A stretch of 64,000 bases of DNA. Origin: Prevotella sp. khp7 (GTDB lineage Bacteria > Bacteroidota > Bacteroidia > Bacteroidales > Bacteroidaceae). The notes beneath the pieces were generated by a model. It ran no database searches and was not told the origin of the DNA. It saw only the letters and a list, made by a program, of their open reading frames with translations. The stretch is from the NCBI RefSeq assembly GCF_900109055.1, contig NZ_FOIV01000001.1, positions 186,001 to 250,000 on the forward strand, read 5' to 3'. The position numbers and the translations under genes are program-made. Positions within the stretch are counted from its first letter, which is position 1, and each line of letters starts with the position of its first letter. Below are positions 1-8,909 of the stretch, in pieces.

Positions 1-265
1 CTCCGAGTTTATGGGTTGACTGGAATAAGACGATGAAGTCTGCATCAAACTGATACAGCTCGCTTGAAGGGTCGAGAAACTGACGCTCTACCTGATTATA
101 CTCAGCCTCGAAGAGGTTAATGTTGTATCCGCACTCAACGCCGACACCTCTGATGGCTGTGGCTAAGAACTGGGTAGCTGTGTCTCCTACAAGGGCAACC
201 TTAAACGAGGGCAGTCCTTCTGGGATGTTTTTGGTCTTCTTCTTCAGTTCTTTGAATTGCAGCAT
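1..265 (-). CDS. FkbH-like HAD-IIIC family protein, N-terminal part only
   Basis: Reading leftward from the ATG at 263-265, an open frame of 88 codons runs off the left edge. It begins MLQFKELKKK and contains VALVGDTATQFLATAIRG and IVLFQSTHKL. These match, from memory, the N-terminal region of FkbH-domain proteins (HAD-IIIC phosphatase-like), which load or activate glycerate-type or other acyl units on carrier proteins in some systems. The catalytic HAD DxD motif is expected beyond the edge and cannot be checked. It starts 8 nt after the stop of the ABC ATPase gene, so the two are probably co-transcribed. Its substrate cannot be told from this fragment. Confidence 0.7.
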   Translation of the reverse strand, partial: MLQFKELKKKTKNIPEGLPSFKVALVGDTATQFLATAIRGVGVECGYNINLFEAEYNQVERQFLDPSSELYQFDADFIVLFQSTHKLG

Positions 266-273
266 ACGCGGTA

Positions 274-975
274 TTACTTAGTTTCGAAATAGTTTTCCAG
301 TTCAGCACGGGCCGATCCGTCGGTGTTGGGCATGTCGTTGATGATATGTCCCTTCTCAAGCAGTGTGATACGTGTTGAGATGTCAATCGTGTGCTGCAGG
401 TTGTGACTGGAAATAAGGATGGTAGCACCCGTCTGACGGTTGTATTCCGTCAGCTCGTGCTTCAGGATGTTCTGCGACGAAGGATCCAGGAAGTTGAACG
501 GCTCGTCGAGAATCACCAGTTTCGGACGATTGAACAGGGCTGAGATGATACCCACCTTCTGCTTGTTACCTGCAGAGAGGTTGCGAATCAGCTTCTTTTG
601 TCCGAACACCTCACCGTTCGACAGTCGCTCGAAATCCTTCAACCGCTCGTCCACGGCCTCGGGTGTCATGTCGGTAATCTTGCCGATGAAGGCGAAATAC
701 TCCTCAGGTGTCAGGAAGTCAATCAGGAATCCCTCATCGATATACGAACCGGTGGTAGCTTTCCATTCCTCACCTTGTGCGGGGTTCATGCCGTCGATGA
801 ATACCTGTCCCTCGTCGGGCTTGAGCAGATCAAGCAGCATGCGGAAGAGCGTTGTCTTACCTGCACCGTTGTTACCTACAAGACCAAGGATATCCCCGTC
901 GTTGATGGTCAACGCGGGAATATCACATGCTATATTCTGTCCGAAACTCTTTTTAAGGTTTTCAATCTTAATCAT
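274..975 (-). CDS. ABC transporter ATP-binding protein
   Basis: A 233-aa single nucleotide-binding domain. Walker A is GNNGAGKTT (residues 34-42), the signature is LSAGNKQKVG and Walker B is LVILDEPFNFLDP, followed by a switch histidine in ISSHNL. The short helical region and lack of membrane segments fit the ATPase subunit of a multi-subunit exporter or a drug/lipid-type ABC system. No permease is visible: secA lies upstream and an FkbH-like gene downstream (8-nt gap), so the partner may lie beyond the left edge. It starts 20 nt after the secA stop and could be read from the secA promoter. The substrate is unknown. Confidence 0.9.
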   Translation of the reverse strand: MIKIENLKKSFGQNIACDIPALTINDGDILGLVGNNGAGKTTLFRMLLDLLKPDEGQVFIDGMNPAQGEEWKATTGSYIDEGFLIDFLTPEEYFAFIGKITDMTPEAVDERLKDFERLSNGEVFGQKKLIRNLSAGNKQKVGIISALFNRPKLVILDEPFNFLDPSSQNILKHELTEYNRQTGATILISSHNLQHTIDISTRITLLEKGHIINDMPNTDGSARAELENYFETK

Positions 976-995
976 ATCTTCATTGGTTTGGGGGA

Positions 996-3900
996 TTAGA
1001 CAATACCCTTTCCGTGACAGTTCTTGAACTTCTTACCAGAACCGCAGGGACATGGATCGTTACGTCCGGGCAGCTTATCCTTCACGATGGGAGCGTGCTG
1101 CTGGGCACGGGTGTCGTGCTGTGCGGCTGCTCTCTGATTAGGATCAGTCAACTGCTCTTCGCCTACCTGCTGTTTCGACTCTGTGTACTGCTGGCGCTGT
1201 GTGCGCTGTTCAGGAGCGGCCTCCTGTACCTGCTGCTGCAGCTCAGGAATCTGTCCGCGAGTCAGGATAGAGCAGATGCGGTTATACATCTCGTTGATCA
1301 TATCGTCCCAAACCTTGGCGCTCTCGAGTTTGAAGATCAGAAGCGGATCCTTCTGCTCGTACGAGGCGTTCTGTACAGAGTGCTTCAGCTCGTCGAGCTG
1401 GCGCAGGTTCTCCTTCCATGAATCGTCGATGATATGCAGCAGGATTGCCTTCTCAAACTCCTTCACCACGCTCTTGGCCTCGCTCTCGTAGGCCTCCTTC
1501 AGGTTACAGGGGATGTTGTACATCTTACGGCCGTCGGTGATGGGCACCATGATGCGCTCATACATCTGGCCCTGGTTCTCATATACATTCTTGATAACGG
1601 GCAGAGCCACGTTCTGAATGCGCTCGGTCTTACGGTTGAAGTTGCCGATAGCTGCCTGGAAGGCATTCTCTGTCAGCACCTCACGCTGCTGGTTGATGAA
1701 CTCCTCGCTTGTGAAAGGCACCTCCATCGACAGTACGTGCAGGAACTCTTCCTTGCAGCCCTCGTAGTCGTTGTTCTCGATGATGTTCACCACGCGGTCC
1801 CAGATGATGTTGGCGATATCCATACCGATACGCTCACCCATCAGGGCGTGACGGCGCTTCTCGTAGATCACGGTACGCTGCTTGTTCATCACATCGTCGT
1901 ACTCGATCAGGCGCTTACGGATACCGAAGTTGTTCTCCTCAACCTTCTTCTGCGCACGCTCGATGCTTCTCGAGATCATGGGGCTCTCAATCATCTCACC
2001 CTCCTTGAAGCCCAGACGGTCCATCACAGAGGCGATACGCTCAGAGGCGAACAGACGCATCAGCTTATCTTCCAGAGATACATAGAACACTGAAGAACCC
2101 GGGTCACCCTGACGACCGGCACGACCACGCAGCTGACGGTCTACACGGCGGCTCTCATGACGCTCTGTACCGATGATGGCCAGACCGCCTGCAGCCTTTA
2201 CCTCGGGCGACAGCTTGATATCGGTACCACGACCTGCCATGTTGGTAGCGATGGTCACGGCACCCAGTCCGTTGGTCGACTGACCTGCCAGAGCCACGAT
2301 GTCGGCCTCCTTCTGGTGCAGCTTAGCGTTCAGCACCTGATGAGGAATCTTTCGCATCGACAGCATCTTCGACAGCAACTCAGAGATCTCGACCGACGTT
2401 GTACCGACGAGGGTAGGACGTCCTGCGTTACGCATCTTCTCGATCTCCTCGATCACGGCGTTGTATTTCTCACGTGCAGTCTTATAGACACGGTCATCCT
2501 GGTCGTTACGGATCACAGGACGGTTGGTAGGAATCTCCACCACGTCGAGCTTGTAGATATCCCAGAACTCACCAGCCTCGGTCGAAGCGGTACCGGTCAT
2601 ACCTGCCAGCTTGTGATACATACGGAAGTAGTTCTGCAGGGTGATGGTGGCGAATGTCTGTGTGGCAGCCTCTACCTTCACGTGCTCCTTGGCCTCTACA
2701 GCCTGGTGCAGTCCGTCGCTCCAGCGGCGACCTTCCATGATACGGCCGGTCTGCTCATCCACGATCTTCACCTCGCCGTCGATAACCACATACTCGTCGT
2801 CCTTGTTGAACATACAGTAAGCCTTCAGCAACTGCTGCAGGGTATGTACGCGCTCACTCTGTACGGCGTAGTGGTTCAGCAGCTCGTCTTTCTTGTCGAG
2901 ACGCTCCTGGTCTGTCAGACCAGTCTCTGCCTCGAGTGCTGACATCTCCGATGTGATGTCGGGCAGCACGAACAGCTCGTTATCTTTCACCTCGTTAGCC
3001 AGCCATGCCGTACCCTTATCGGTCAGGTCGCAAGAGTTCAGTTTCTCGTCAACCACGAAGTAAAGGGGCTCCACGCACTCAGGCATACGACGGTTGTTGT
3101 TCTCCATGTAGATATTCTCTGTGTTCTGCATGCCTGCCTTGATACCCTCTTCAGAGAGGAACTTGATCAGCGGCTTGTTCTTCGGCATAGCCTTGTGAGA
3201 ACGGTAGAGCGACAGGAAACCGGCGTCGAGCTTCTCCTGACCATCCTTCTTGTTGCCAGCCTCTACCAGCTTGTTACCCTCGGTGATCAGTGCCTTGGCA
3301 TCGGCCAGATACTGGGTGGCCAACTGGCGCTGCACACCCACCAGCTTCTCTACCAGCGGCTGATACTCCTCGAACATCTGGTCGTCGCCCTTGGGGATAG
3401 GACCAGAGATAATCAGCGGTGTACGGGCATCGTCGATCAATACCGAGTCAACCTCGTCGACGATGGCGTAGTTATGTGCGCGCTGTACCAGGTCGGCAGG
3501 CGAGATGGCCATGTTGTCACGCAGGTAGTCGAAACCGAACTCATTGTTCGTACCGAAGGTGATATCAGCCTGATAGGCCTTACGACGCTCCTCAGAGTTA
3601 GGCTGGTGCTTGTCGATACAGTCAACGCTCAGTCCATGGAACATGTAGAGCGGTCCCATCCACTCAGAGTCACGCTTAGCCAGATAGTCGTTCACGGTTA
3701 CCACGTGTACGCCGTTGCCGGTCAGTGCGTTCAGGAAGACGGGCAGGGTAGCCACGAGGGTCTTACCTTCACCCGTTGCCATCTCGGCAATCTTACCCTG
3801 ATGCAGAACCACGCCACCGAACAGCTGTACGTCGTAGTGAATCATTTCCCACTTCAGGTCGTTGCCACCGGCAGTCCAGTGGTTGTGGTAGATGGCCTTG

Positions 3901-4355
3901 TCGCCATCGATGGTGATGAAGTCCTTACGTGGGTCAGCGGCCAGCTCGCGGTCGAAGTCGGTAGCGGTAACCACCGTCTCCTCGTTCTGTGCAAAGCGGC
4001 GTGCCGTCTCCTTGACGATGGCAAACACCTCAGGCATCACCTCGTTGAGGGCGTCCTCGTAGATCTCGAGCACTTCCTTCTCGATCTTGTCGATCTGGGC
4101 GAAGATGTCGGCACGCTCGTCAATCGGCGTGTTCTCGATCGTTGCCTTCAGTTCGGCGATACGTGCCTTCTGCTCGTTGGCAGAGTCCTGTACCTGCTTC
4201 TGTAATACCTTGGTACGCTCACGGAGCGCATCGTTGTCCAGACTCTCGATCTGTGGAGACACGGCCTTCACCTTCTCCACAAGGGGTTGAATGAGTTTCA
4301 TGTCGCGGGTGGACTTATCACCGAACAGCGACTTCAGAATCTTGTTAAAATTCAT
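996..4355 (-). CDS. secA: Preprotein translocase ATPase SecA
   Basis: A 1119-aa SecA, the motor that pushes unfolded preproteins through SecYEG. Motor motifs are visible in order: MATGEGKT (Walker A region), [20 protein letters not shown] (DEAD-like box and the SecA signature), GRGTDIKL and [14 protein letters not shown] in the second RecA-like domain. The C-terminus carries the SecB/ribosome-binding zinc motif [13 protein letters not shown]. It is about 200 residues longer than the E. coli protein, as is usual in Bacteroidetes, with extra sequence in the motor and in a Gln-rich linker before the zinc finger. It has its own promoter at 4399-4430 and a leader of about 40 nt. Confidence 0.98.
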   Translation of the reverse strand: MNFNKILKSLFGDKSTRDMKLIQPLVEKVKAVSPQIESLDNDALRERTKVLQKQVQDSANEQKARIAELKATIENTPIDERADIFAQIDKIEKEVLEIYEDALNEVMPEVFAIVKETARRFAQNEETVVTATDFDRELAADPRKDFITIDGDKAIYHNHWTAGGNDLKWEMIHYDVQLFGGVVLHQGKIAEMATGEGKTLVATLPVFLNALTGNGVHVVTVNDYLAKRDSEWMGPLYMFHGLSVDCIDKHQPNSEERRKAYQADITFGTNNEFGFDYLRDNMAISPADLVQRAHNYAIVDEVDSVLIDDARTPLIISGPIPKGDDQMFEEYQPLVEKLVGVQRQLATQYLADAKALITEGNKLVEAGNKKDGQEKLDAGFLSLYRSHKAMPKNKPLIKFLSEEGIKAGMQNTENIYMENNNRRMPECVEPLYFVVDEKLNSCDLTDKGTAWLANEVKDNELFVLPDITSEMSALEAETGLTDQERLDKKDELLNHYAVQSERVHTLQQLLKAYCMFNKDDEYVVIDGEVKIVDEQTGRIMEGRRWSDGLHQAVEAKEHVKVEAATQTFATITLQNYFRMYHKLAGMTGTASTEAGEFWDIYKLDVVEIPTNRPVIRNDQDDRVYKTAREKYNAVIEEIEKMRNAGRPTLVGTTSVEISELLSKMLSMRKIPHQVLNAKLHQKEADIVALAGQSTNGLGAVTIATNMAGRGTDIKLSPEVKAAGGLAIIGTERHESRRVDRQLRGRAGRQGDPGSSVFYVSLEDKLMRLFASERIASVMDRLGFKEGEMIESPMISRSIERAQKKVEENNFGIRKRLIEYDDVMNKQRTVIYEKRRHALMGERIGMDIANIIWDRVVNIIENNDYEGCKEEFLHVLSMEVPFTSEEFINQQREVLTENAFQAAIGNFNRKTERIQNVALPVIKNVYENQGQMYERIMVPITDGRKMYNIPCNLKEAYESEAKSVVKEFEKAILLHIIDDSWKENLRQLDELKHSVQNASYEQKDPLLIFKLESAKVWDDMINEMYNRICSILTRGQIPELQQQVQEAAPEQRTQRQQYTESKQQVGEEQLTDPNQRAAAQHDTRAQQHAPIVKDKLPGRNDPCPCGSGKKFKNCHGKGIV

Positions 4356-4398
4356 ATCTTAATATATTTTTTTCCTATTAATGTTTATAAAACGGGTG

Positions 4399-4430
4399 CA
4401 AAGATACAAATAATTGGCCGAAACACCAAA
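4399..4430 (-). promoter_or_regulatory. Bacteroidetes-type promoter of secA
   Basis: On the minus strand a -33 box TTTG (4427-4430) is followed after exactly 20 nt by a -7 box TATCTTTG (4399-4406). This matches the Bacteroidetes sigma-ABfr consensus TTTG/TAnnTTTG. Transcription would start near 4393, giving secA a leader of about 38 nt. Confidence 0.85.
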
Positions 4431-4447
4431 TATTTGTCGGATATTGT

Positions 4448-5683
4448 TCAGAACAATGGCTCTGATTTGCACGCGTTGGGTGCCCTGATACGGATGGCCT
4501 TGGCAATAGAGGGGGCTATCCGTTCGATGGAAACGGGTGTTTTAATGGTTTCAGACATGATGCCCGAACCATATATGATAATGGGAAAATAAGCCAATTG
4601 GGTCTTCACGGGCGACTGCTCGTGGGTGTCTTCATTCTCAATCTGCCAACCGGGATTCAGCTCAATGACGAGGTCGCCCGTATGTGCTTCATAGAGGTGG
4701 TTCTCAACAGCTTTCACGCCCGACATCTGCAGCAGGAACTCCTTGGCTCGCTGCAATACTTCGTTTGTCGTAAGACGCTTATTATCTATCAGTTGCCTGT
4801 TGATATACAACTGATTCTTGAAGTGTGCTTCAACATACTTGCCCTGTCCCCACAGACCTCCGAAATACATGTTCAGCAGGTTGGCTGTGCGGTTGATGTA
4901 GAATGTACCTGCCGGTATGTTGAAGCGCTCCAGGTCGGCACGTTTCTCCTCGGTATATCCCGTACTGGTTATCAGGAATAGCGCCTGGTCTTTACCCACC
5001 TGTGCCTCTGTCTGCTGCAACAGACGTGCAATCTCCTGGTCCAGCTGTATGTAGGTCTGTCGGTCATTGCCGCTGGCGTCGTAGGTCAGCAGCAGCAGGT
5101 CGGCAATCGAGTCTTGTCCCAGCGCATGGTCTGCCATGCATCTCAGCGCCCGGTCGGTAATGTCGGCTGCCGTCCAGCCTTTCTTCGGCGTGTCGTTCCA
5201 TACCGTTCCGTCGGCAGTATGCCCTGCCGCCAGCATCGCCACCTCCTTGGTAGGAGCCACGGCAAACACCTTTCCCTGTCCCTGGGTGGCGCGTTTCAGC
5301 TCGTCGCCGATGGTCGAAGCCGCCATGTCGCCTGGTGTCGGCGATACAGGGCGCAGCGACTGACGGTCTATCCACTGACTACCCGTAATGGTGTGATAGA
5401 ACGGCGTGGTACCAGTGACTACTGACGAAATGGCAGAAGCCCTGTCAACATCTGCAAACGGATAGCGGGCATTCTCGAACACCAGTCCTTCGGCCAACAG
5501 CTTCTGCAGCCCCTCCCTCGACGAGAACGCAGGCGCGTAGAGGTCGAGCAGGTCGCTTCTCAGCTGGTCGACGGTGACATTCACGACAAGCCTTGGAACC
5601 TGTTTGGTTCCTGCCTGTCCCTGTGCCTCGGCATGCCATGCCAGAATCGACAGAAGTGTGATATAGAGATAACGATTCCTCAC
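4448..5683 (-). CDS. Alkaline-phosphatase-fold protein, probably catalytically dead
   Basis: A 411-aa secreted protein with signal peptide (MRNRYLYITLLSILAWHAEAQ). The fold family shows in PRLVVNVTVDQLRSDLL, GLVFENARYPFADVDRASA and VVTGTTPFYHTITGSQW, which line up with PafA-like phosphatase/phosphodiesterases. The active site looks lost: the PTVTxxxHT segment holding the nucleophilic Thr reads ADVDRASAIS, the D-x-x-x-H metal pair reads YDASGND, and the DH pair reads STGY. Only the first Asp (VDQ) is kept. It follows lnb by 26 nt and probably shares its transcript. A binding or envelope-scaffold role is more likely than hydrolysis, but that is inference. Confidence 0.75.
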   Translation of the reverse strand: MRNRYLYITLLSILAWHAEAQGQAGTKQVPRLVVNVTVDQLRSDLLDLYAPAFSSREGLQKLLAEGLVFENARYPFADVDRASAISSVVTGTTPFYHTITGSQWIDRQSLRPVSPTPGDMAASTIGDELKRATQGQGKVFAVAPTKEVAMLAAGHTADGTVWNDTPKKGWTAADITDRALRCMADHALGQDSIADLLLLTYDASGNDRQTYIQLDQEIARLLQQTEAQVGKDQALFLITSTGYTEEKRADLERFNIPAGTFYINRTANLLNMYFGGLWGQGKYVEAHFKNQLYINRQLIDNKRLTTNEVLQRAKEFLLQMSGVKAVENHLYEAHTGDLVIELNPGWQIENEDTHEQSPVKTQLAYFPIIIYGSGIMSETIKTPVSIERIAPSIAKAIRIRAPNACKSEPLF

Positions 5684-5709
5684 CGTTTGTCTTTTACTGT
5701 TTTACCTTT

Positions 5710-6870
5710 TTACTCTTTTATCTTCAGGTTTACTATCGCTCTTATCAGCAAACATAATGCCACAATTGAGATACCCTCGGCATAGCTCTGGAACACCCCT
5801 GCGATGGCAAACAGCATGAGCATCGTGAGCAGCACCCATCCCCACTTGCGTCGTTTCCCCTTGATGATAGCGGGGATAAACACCAGCGGCAGCGGGTTGA
5901 ACAGCAGGATGTTCAGATTGACGGATGTCGTAGGATGCTGCGAGAAGATCATCACCGTCAGCACGATACCCGCCAGCGACTGTATGGTCATGAGCGTCAC
6001 GTCCCACCATTTCATGGTCTTCTTGCGCTTCCACTCATAGAGGGCGATGCCTATCGACAGCAGCAAGAGCAGCAGCGCCACTTCCGTGGGCGACAAGATG
6101 AAGTCGGGCTCTATCCGCTGCACACCCGGTGCAACGATCAGGCGCTGCTCCTTCACCAGCGGACGGTATTCGCCATTGGCATATATCCTTGCCCTTGCAA
6201 AGTCGTGCATCAGGTTCATCGGCAGGAACTCCTGCTCCGTGCGACTGGTCTTGAAGTCGGCCTTCAGTCCCAGCAGCATGTCGTTGCCGCACTTCGACCA
6301 CAGGTGGTTGCGGTTACACTCGCGCACCATATCCCTGAAGGTCGGATTGTAGTCTTCACGCGCCTCATACACCACCTGTCCCTTCACGCAACTCTCAATC
6401 ACGTCTCGGGGCTTGGTAGAGCAGTTGTTGTAGAAGAAGTTATAGCGGTAGACACGGTTCCCGGGCTCCAGGTTCTTCGCCAGGGCCTCCTGTAACAGTC
6501 GCTTCTCGTCGGCCGTCAGGTTCAGCACCTGTTCGGTCACGCTGCTGCCCCATTGCTGATAGTAGGGCCAGAACACGTCGAAGGGGTAGGCCGCCAACTC
6601 ATAGTCGGTCAGTCCGAACACGAACCTCAGGGCGAAGTAAGGCTTGCTGAAGCTGAACATACCCCAGTTGAACACCAGATCCTGGTCGCCGTCGTGCCAG
6701 CGGATGGCAGAGTGACCATACAGACTATATATCTCTTCGTGAGGCGAACAGGTAATCAGGCTCACCTCGACGGAGTCCATGTCTTGCGCAAAAGTAGGGC
6801 TTACGCTGCATGCTGTCAGCAGGAAAGATGCAGCTAAGAACCTCTTAAATTTCTTTTTTAAATGTTTCAC
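5710..6870 (-). CDS. lnb: Lipoprotein N-acyltransferase Lnb (DUF4105 family)
   Basis: A 386-aa membrane protein of the DUF4105/Lnb_N family. The family includes the Bacteroides enzyme that adds the N-acyl chain to the lipoprotein N-terminal cysteine. After a signal peptide, the periplasmic domain carries SLYGHSAIRWHDG and YNFFYNNCSTKPRD, giving the conserved His and Cys of a papain-like site. Four to five transmembrane helices follow from about residue 260 (ALLLLLLSIGIALYEW onward). The start used is GTG at 6870 because there is no in-frame ATG before the signal sequence. A -7-like box TAATTTTG ends only 4 nt upstream, so the mRNA may be leaderless. It heads a two-gene unit with the downstream phosphatase-fold protein. 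Confidence 0.85.
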   Translation of the reverse strand: MKHLKKKFKRFLAASFLLTACSVSPTFAQDMDSVEVSLITCSPHEEIYSLYGHSAIRWHDGDQDLVFNWGMFSFSKPYFALRFVFGLTDYELAAYPFDVFWPYYQQWGSSVTEQVLNLTADEKRLLQEALAKNLEPGNRVYRYNFFYNNCSTKPRDVIESCVKGQVVYEAREDYNPTFRDMVRECNRNHLWSKCGNDMLLGLKADFKTSRTEQEFLPMNLMHDFARARIYANGEYRPLVKEQRLIVAPGVQRIEPDFILSPTEVALLLLLLSIGIALYEWKRKKTMKWWDVTLMTIQSLAGIVLTVMIFSQHPTTSVNLNILLFNPLPLVFIPAIIKGKRRKWGWVLLTMLMLFAIAGVFQSYAEGISIVALCLLIRAIVNLKIKE

Positions 6871-6874
6871 GATG

Positions 6875-6882
6875 CAAAATTA
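6875..6882 (-). promoter_or_regulatory. Possible -7 box of lnb
   Basis: The minus-strand octamer TAATTTTG fits TAnnTTTG. No good TTTG lies at the right distance upstream (only CTTT near 6901-6904). It sits 4 nt before the GTG start, so if it is real the transcript has no leader. Confidence 0.45.
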
Positions 6883-6926
6883 CTCTATATTTTTCAGTAA
6901 AAAGCGTTTTTCTCGATTTTTTTCGA

Positions 6927-6934
6927 TAATTTTG
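6927..6934 (+). promoter_or_regulatory. Possible -7 box of the barrel-lptC operon
   Basis: The plus-strand octamer TAATTTTG lies 39 nt before the ATG at 6974. The upstream region is T-rich but has no perfect TTTG at 19-21 nt. It forms a divergent pair with the box at 6875-6882. Confidence 0.55.
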
Positions 6935-6973
6935 CACGCTGAAATGTTTTTCTATAGAAATAAAGTACAAAAT

Positions 6974-8266
6974 ATGAATAAAATTCTCGCCGGCCTCGTT
7001 TTGGCAACCATCACGACAACGGCTATTGCTCAGAGTAACACGAATTCACCCTACAGCCAGTTCGGCTTGGGCGACTTGACCGATCAAAGCGTAGGTTTCA
7101 ATAAAGGTATGAACGGCGTCGGCCTGGCCATGCGCAAGGGAAATGAGGTGAACCCCATGAACCCCGCATCGTATAGCGCCGTCGACTCGCTGACAATGAT
7201 CTTCGATGCCGGTCTTTCCGGTCAGACCACGAATATGAAGGAGAACGGTGTCAGCCTCAATGCCAAGAGCGGTGGCTTCGACTATGCCGTCGGTATGTTC
7301 CGCCTCATGAAGAACGTGGGCGTGTCGTTCGGTGTCATGCCATATTCTAATATCGGTTATAAGTATTCTTCATCCACCACACTGACTGAGATGCAGACCC
7401 GTGTGGCGAGCAACTATGAAGGCTCCGGCGGTCTTCACCAGCTCTATATCGGTGCCGGCTGGAGAATCTTCAAGCCCCTGTCTGTCGGTTTCAACCTGTC
7501 GTATCTCTGGGGCGAGTACAACCGCAGCATCACCACCGCCAGCTCGTCGGCCATCAACACGCTGTCTAAGCAGTACACCGCCGACATCAGCAGCTACAAG
7601 CTCGACTTCGGTATGCAGTACCAGCAGAAGCTGGGCAAGAACGACTTCGTGACCGTAGGTCTCACATGGTCGCCAGGTCACAGCCTGAAGTCAGATCCCG
7701 AGTGCCTGCTCATCAACAGAAACACCACTATCGGCAAGTCGGATACCACCACCGTCAGCCTTACCGACGGTCTGACGCTGCCCGACGCCTATGGTATCGG
7801 TCTGGCCTACAGCCACGCCAACAACTTCCGTGCAGGCGCCGATTTAACCATGCAGAAGTGGGGTAGTGTAGACTTCCCTCATTACGACGGAACCAGCTAC
7901 ACCCTTCGTTCCGACATGCTGAAAGACAGTTACCGCATGAACCTCGGTGCCGAGTGGACGCCACGTCCTGCAAGCCGTCAGTTCCTCAGTCGCGTGCATT
8001 ACCGTTTCGGTGTGGGCTATGCTACACCTTATTATTATATTAGCGGTCAGGAAGGCCCTAAGGAGTATAGTGCCAGCCTTGGTTTCGGTATCCCCATCTT
8101 CAACGGATACTATGCTAACCGTTCTGTCCACAGTGCCTCGGTGCTGAACATCGGCTTCCAGTGGGTTAACCGCTCTGCCGACAATCTGATCAAGGAGAAT
8201 ACCTTCCGCATCAATATCGGCTTCACATTCAACGAGAGATGGTTTGCAAAGTGGAAGGTAAACTAG
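6974..8266 (+). CDS. Outer-membrane beta-barrel protein upstream of lptC
   Basis: A 430-aa protein whose signal peptide (MNKILAGLVLATITTTAIAQ) fixes the start at the ATG at 6974; a longer open frame upstream has no leader character. The mature part starts SNTNSPYSQFGLGDL and consists of alternating amphipathic strands ending in a strand pattern (INIGFTFNERWFAKWKV), as in FadL-like Bacteroidetes barrels. No specific substrate can be named. It overlaps lptC by 28 nt and opens a run (barrel, lptC, CorC-type protein, PpiD-like foldase) that I recall as conserved in Bacteroides and Prevotella, so a role in envelope or LPS biogenesis is plausible. Confidence 0.8.
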   Translation: MNKILAGLVLATITTTAIAQSNTNSPYSQFGLGDLTDQSVGFNKGMNGVGLAMRKGNEVNPMNPASYSAVDSLTMIFDAGLSGQTTNMKENGVSLNAKSGGFDYAVGMFRLMKNVGVSFGVMPYSNIGYKYSSSTTLTEMQTRVASNYEGSGGLHQLYIGAGWRIFKPLSVGFNLSYLWGEYNRSITTASSSAINTLSKQYTADISSYKLDFGMQYQQKLGKNDFVTVGLTWSPGHSLKSDPECLLINRNTTIGKSDTTTVSLTDGLTLPDAYGIGLAYSHANNFRAGADLTMQKWGSVDFPHYDGTSYTLRSDMLKDSYRMNLGAEWTPRPASRQFLSRVHYRFGVGYATPYYYISGQEGPKEYSASLGFGIPIFNGYYANRSVHSASVLNIGFQWVNRSADNLIKENTFRINIGFTFNERWFAKWKVN

Positions 8267-8898
8267 TCGCGACAGTCGCTTTCGCTGCGATGTTATGGTC
8301 GTGCAACAAGGCAACGGAGCATACTGCCCCTGCCATCCACGACCGTGACTCCGTCTCCGTGATGACGTCTTATGGCGTCAACACGCTGATCAGCGATTCG
8401 GGCGTCATCAAATACAAGATCGTGACCGAACGCTGGGACGTGAACGACGTCAAGAACCCTTCTTGCTGGACCTTCGACAAAGGCGTGTTCTTCGAGCAGT
8501 TCGATGAGAAGCTGCACGTCGAGGCCTATATTCAGGCCGACTCTGCGTGGTATTACGACAAGAAGAAGCTCTGGCACCTGCGCGGCAGGGTTCGCATACG
8601 CAACAACAACGGCCTGCTCTACGAGAGCGAAGAACTCTTCTGGGATGGCATGCGCCATGAACTCTATTCCAACGTGTACTCTAAGGTCACCACACCCGAA
8701 CGCTCGATGGAGGGCACCTACTTCCTGAGCAACGAGCAGATGACCCACTATACCGTCAGCAACTCGAAGGGTTCGTTCGAGCGGTCTGACATGACGGGCG
8801 AAGAGACCAAGGACGGCCAGAAGGCACCCGCCGACACCGCGAAGACGGAGCCCATATTGCGTCCTCAGACCACGAAACACGCCCGAACAGCCTACTAA
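8239..8898 (+). CDS. lptC: LPS export periplasmic protein LptC
   Basis: A 219-aa LptC, the single-anchor component that takes LPS from the LptBFG exporter and passes it to LptA. The N-terminus is a lipoprotein signal with a cysteine in MLWSCNK, so here it is probably a lipoprotein rather than a TM-anchored protein. The beta-jellyroll core shows in GVIKYKIVTERWDV, FFEQFDEKLHVEAYIQADSAWYY and the RGRVRIRNNNG strands. The last 35 residues are a polar, probably unstructured tail. The gene overlaps the barrel gene by 28 nt, implying translational coupling. An LptF/LptG-type permease lies apart at 47858-49078. Confidence 0.85.
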   Translation: MVCKVEGKLVATVAFAAMLWSCNKATEHTAPAIHDRDSVSVMTSYGVNTLISDSGVIKYKIVTERWDVNDVKNPSCWTFDKGVFFEQFDEKLHVEAYIQADSAWYYDKKKLWHLRGRVRIRNNNGLLYESEELFWDGMRHELYSNVYSKVTTPERSMEGTYFLSNEQMTHYTVSNSKGSFERSDMTGEETKDGQKAPADTAKTEPILRPQTTKHARTAY

Positions 8899-8909
8899 CC
8901 CTGTGAGAT

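Noticed and set aside
3195-4205. 336-aa plus-strand ORF opposite secA, with several shorter ones
   Set aside because: Antisense frames kept open by secA codon bias; low-complexity Leu/Val/His composition without motifs.
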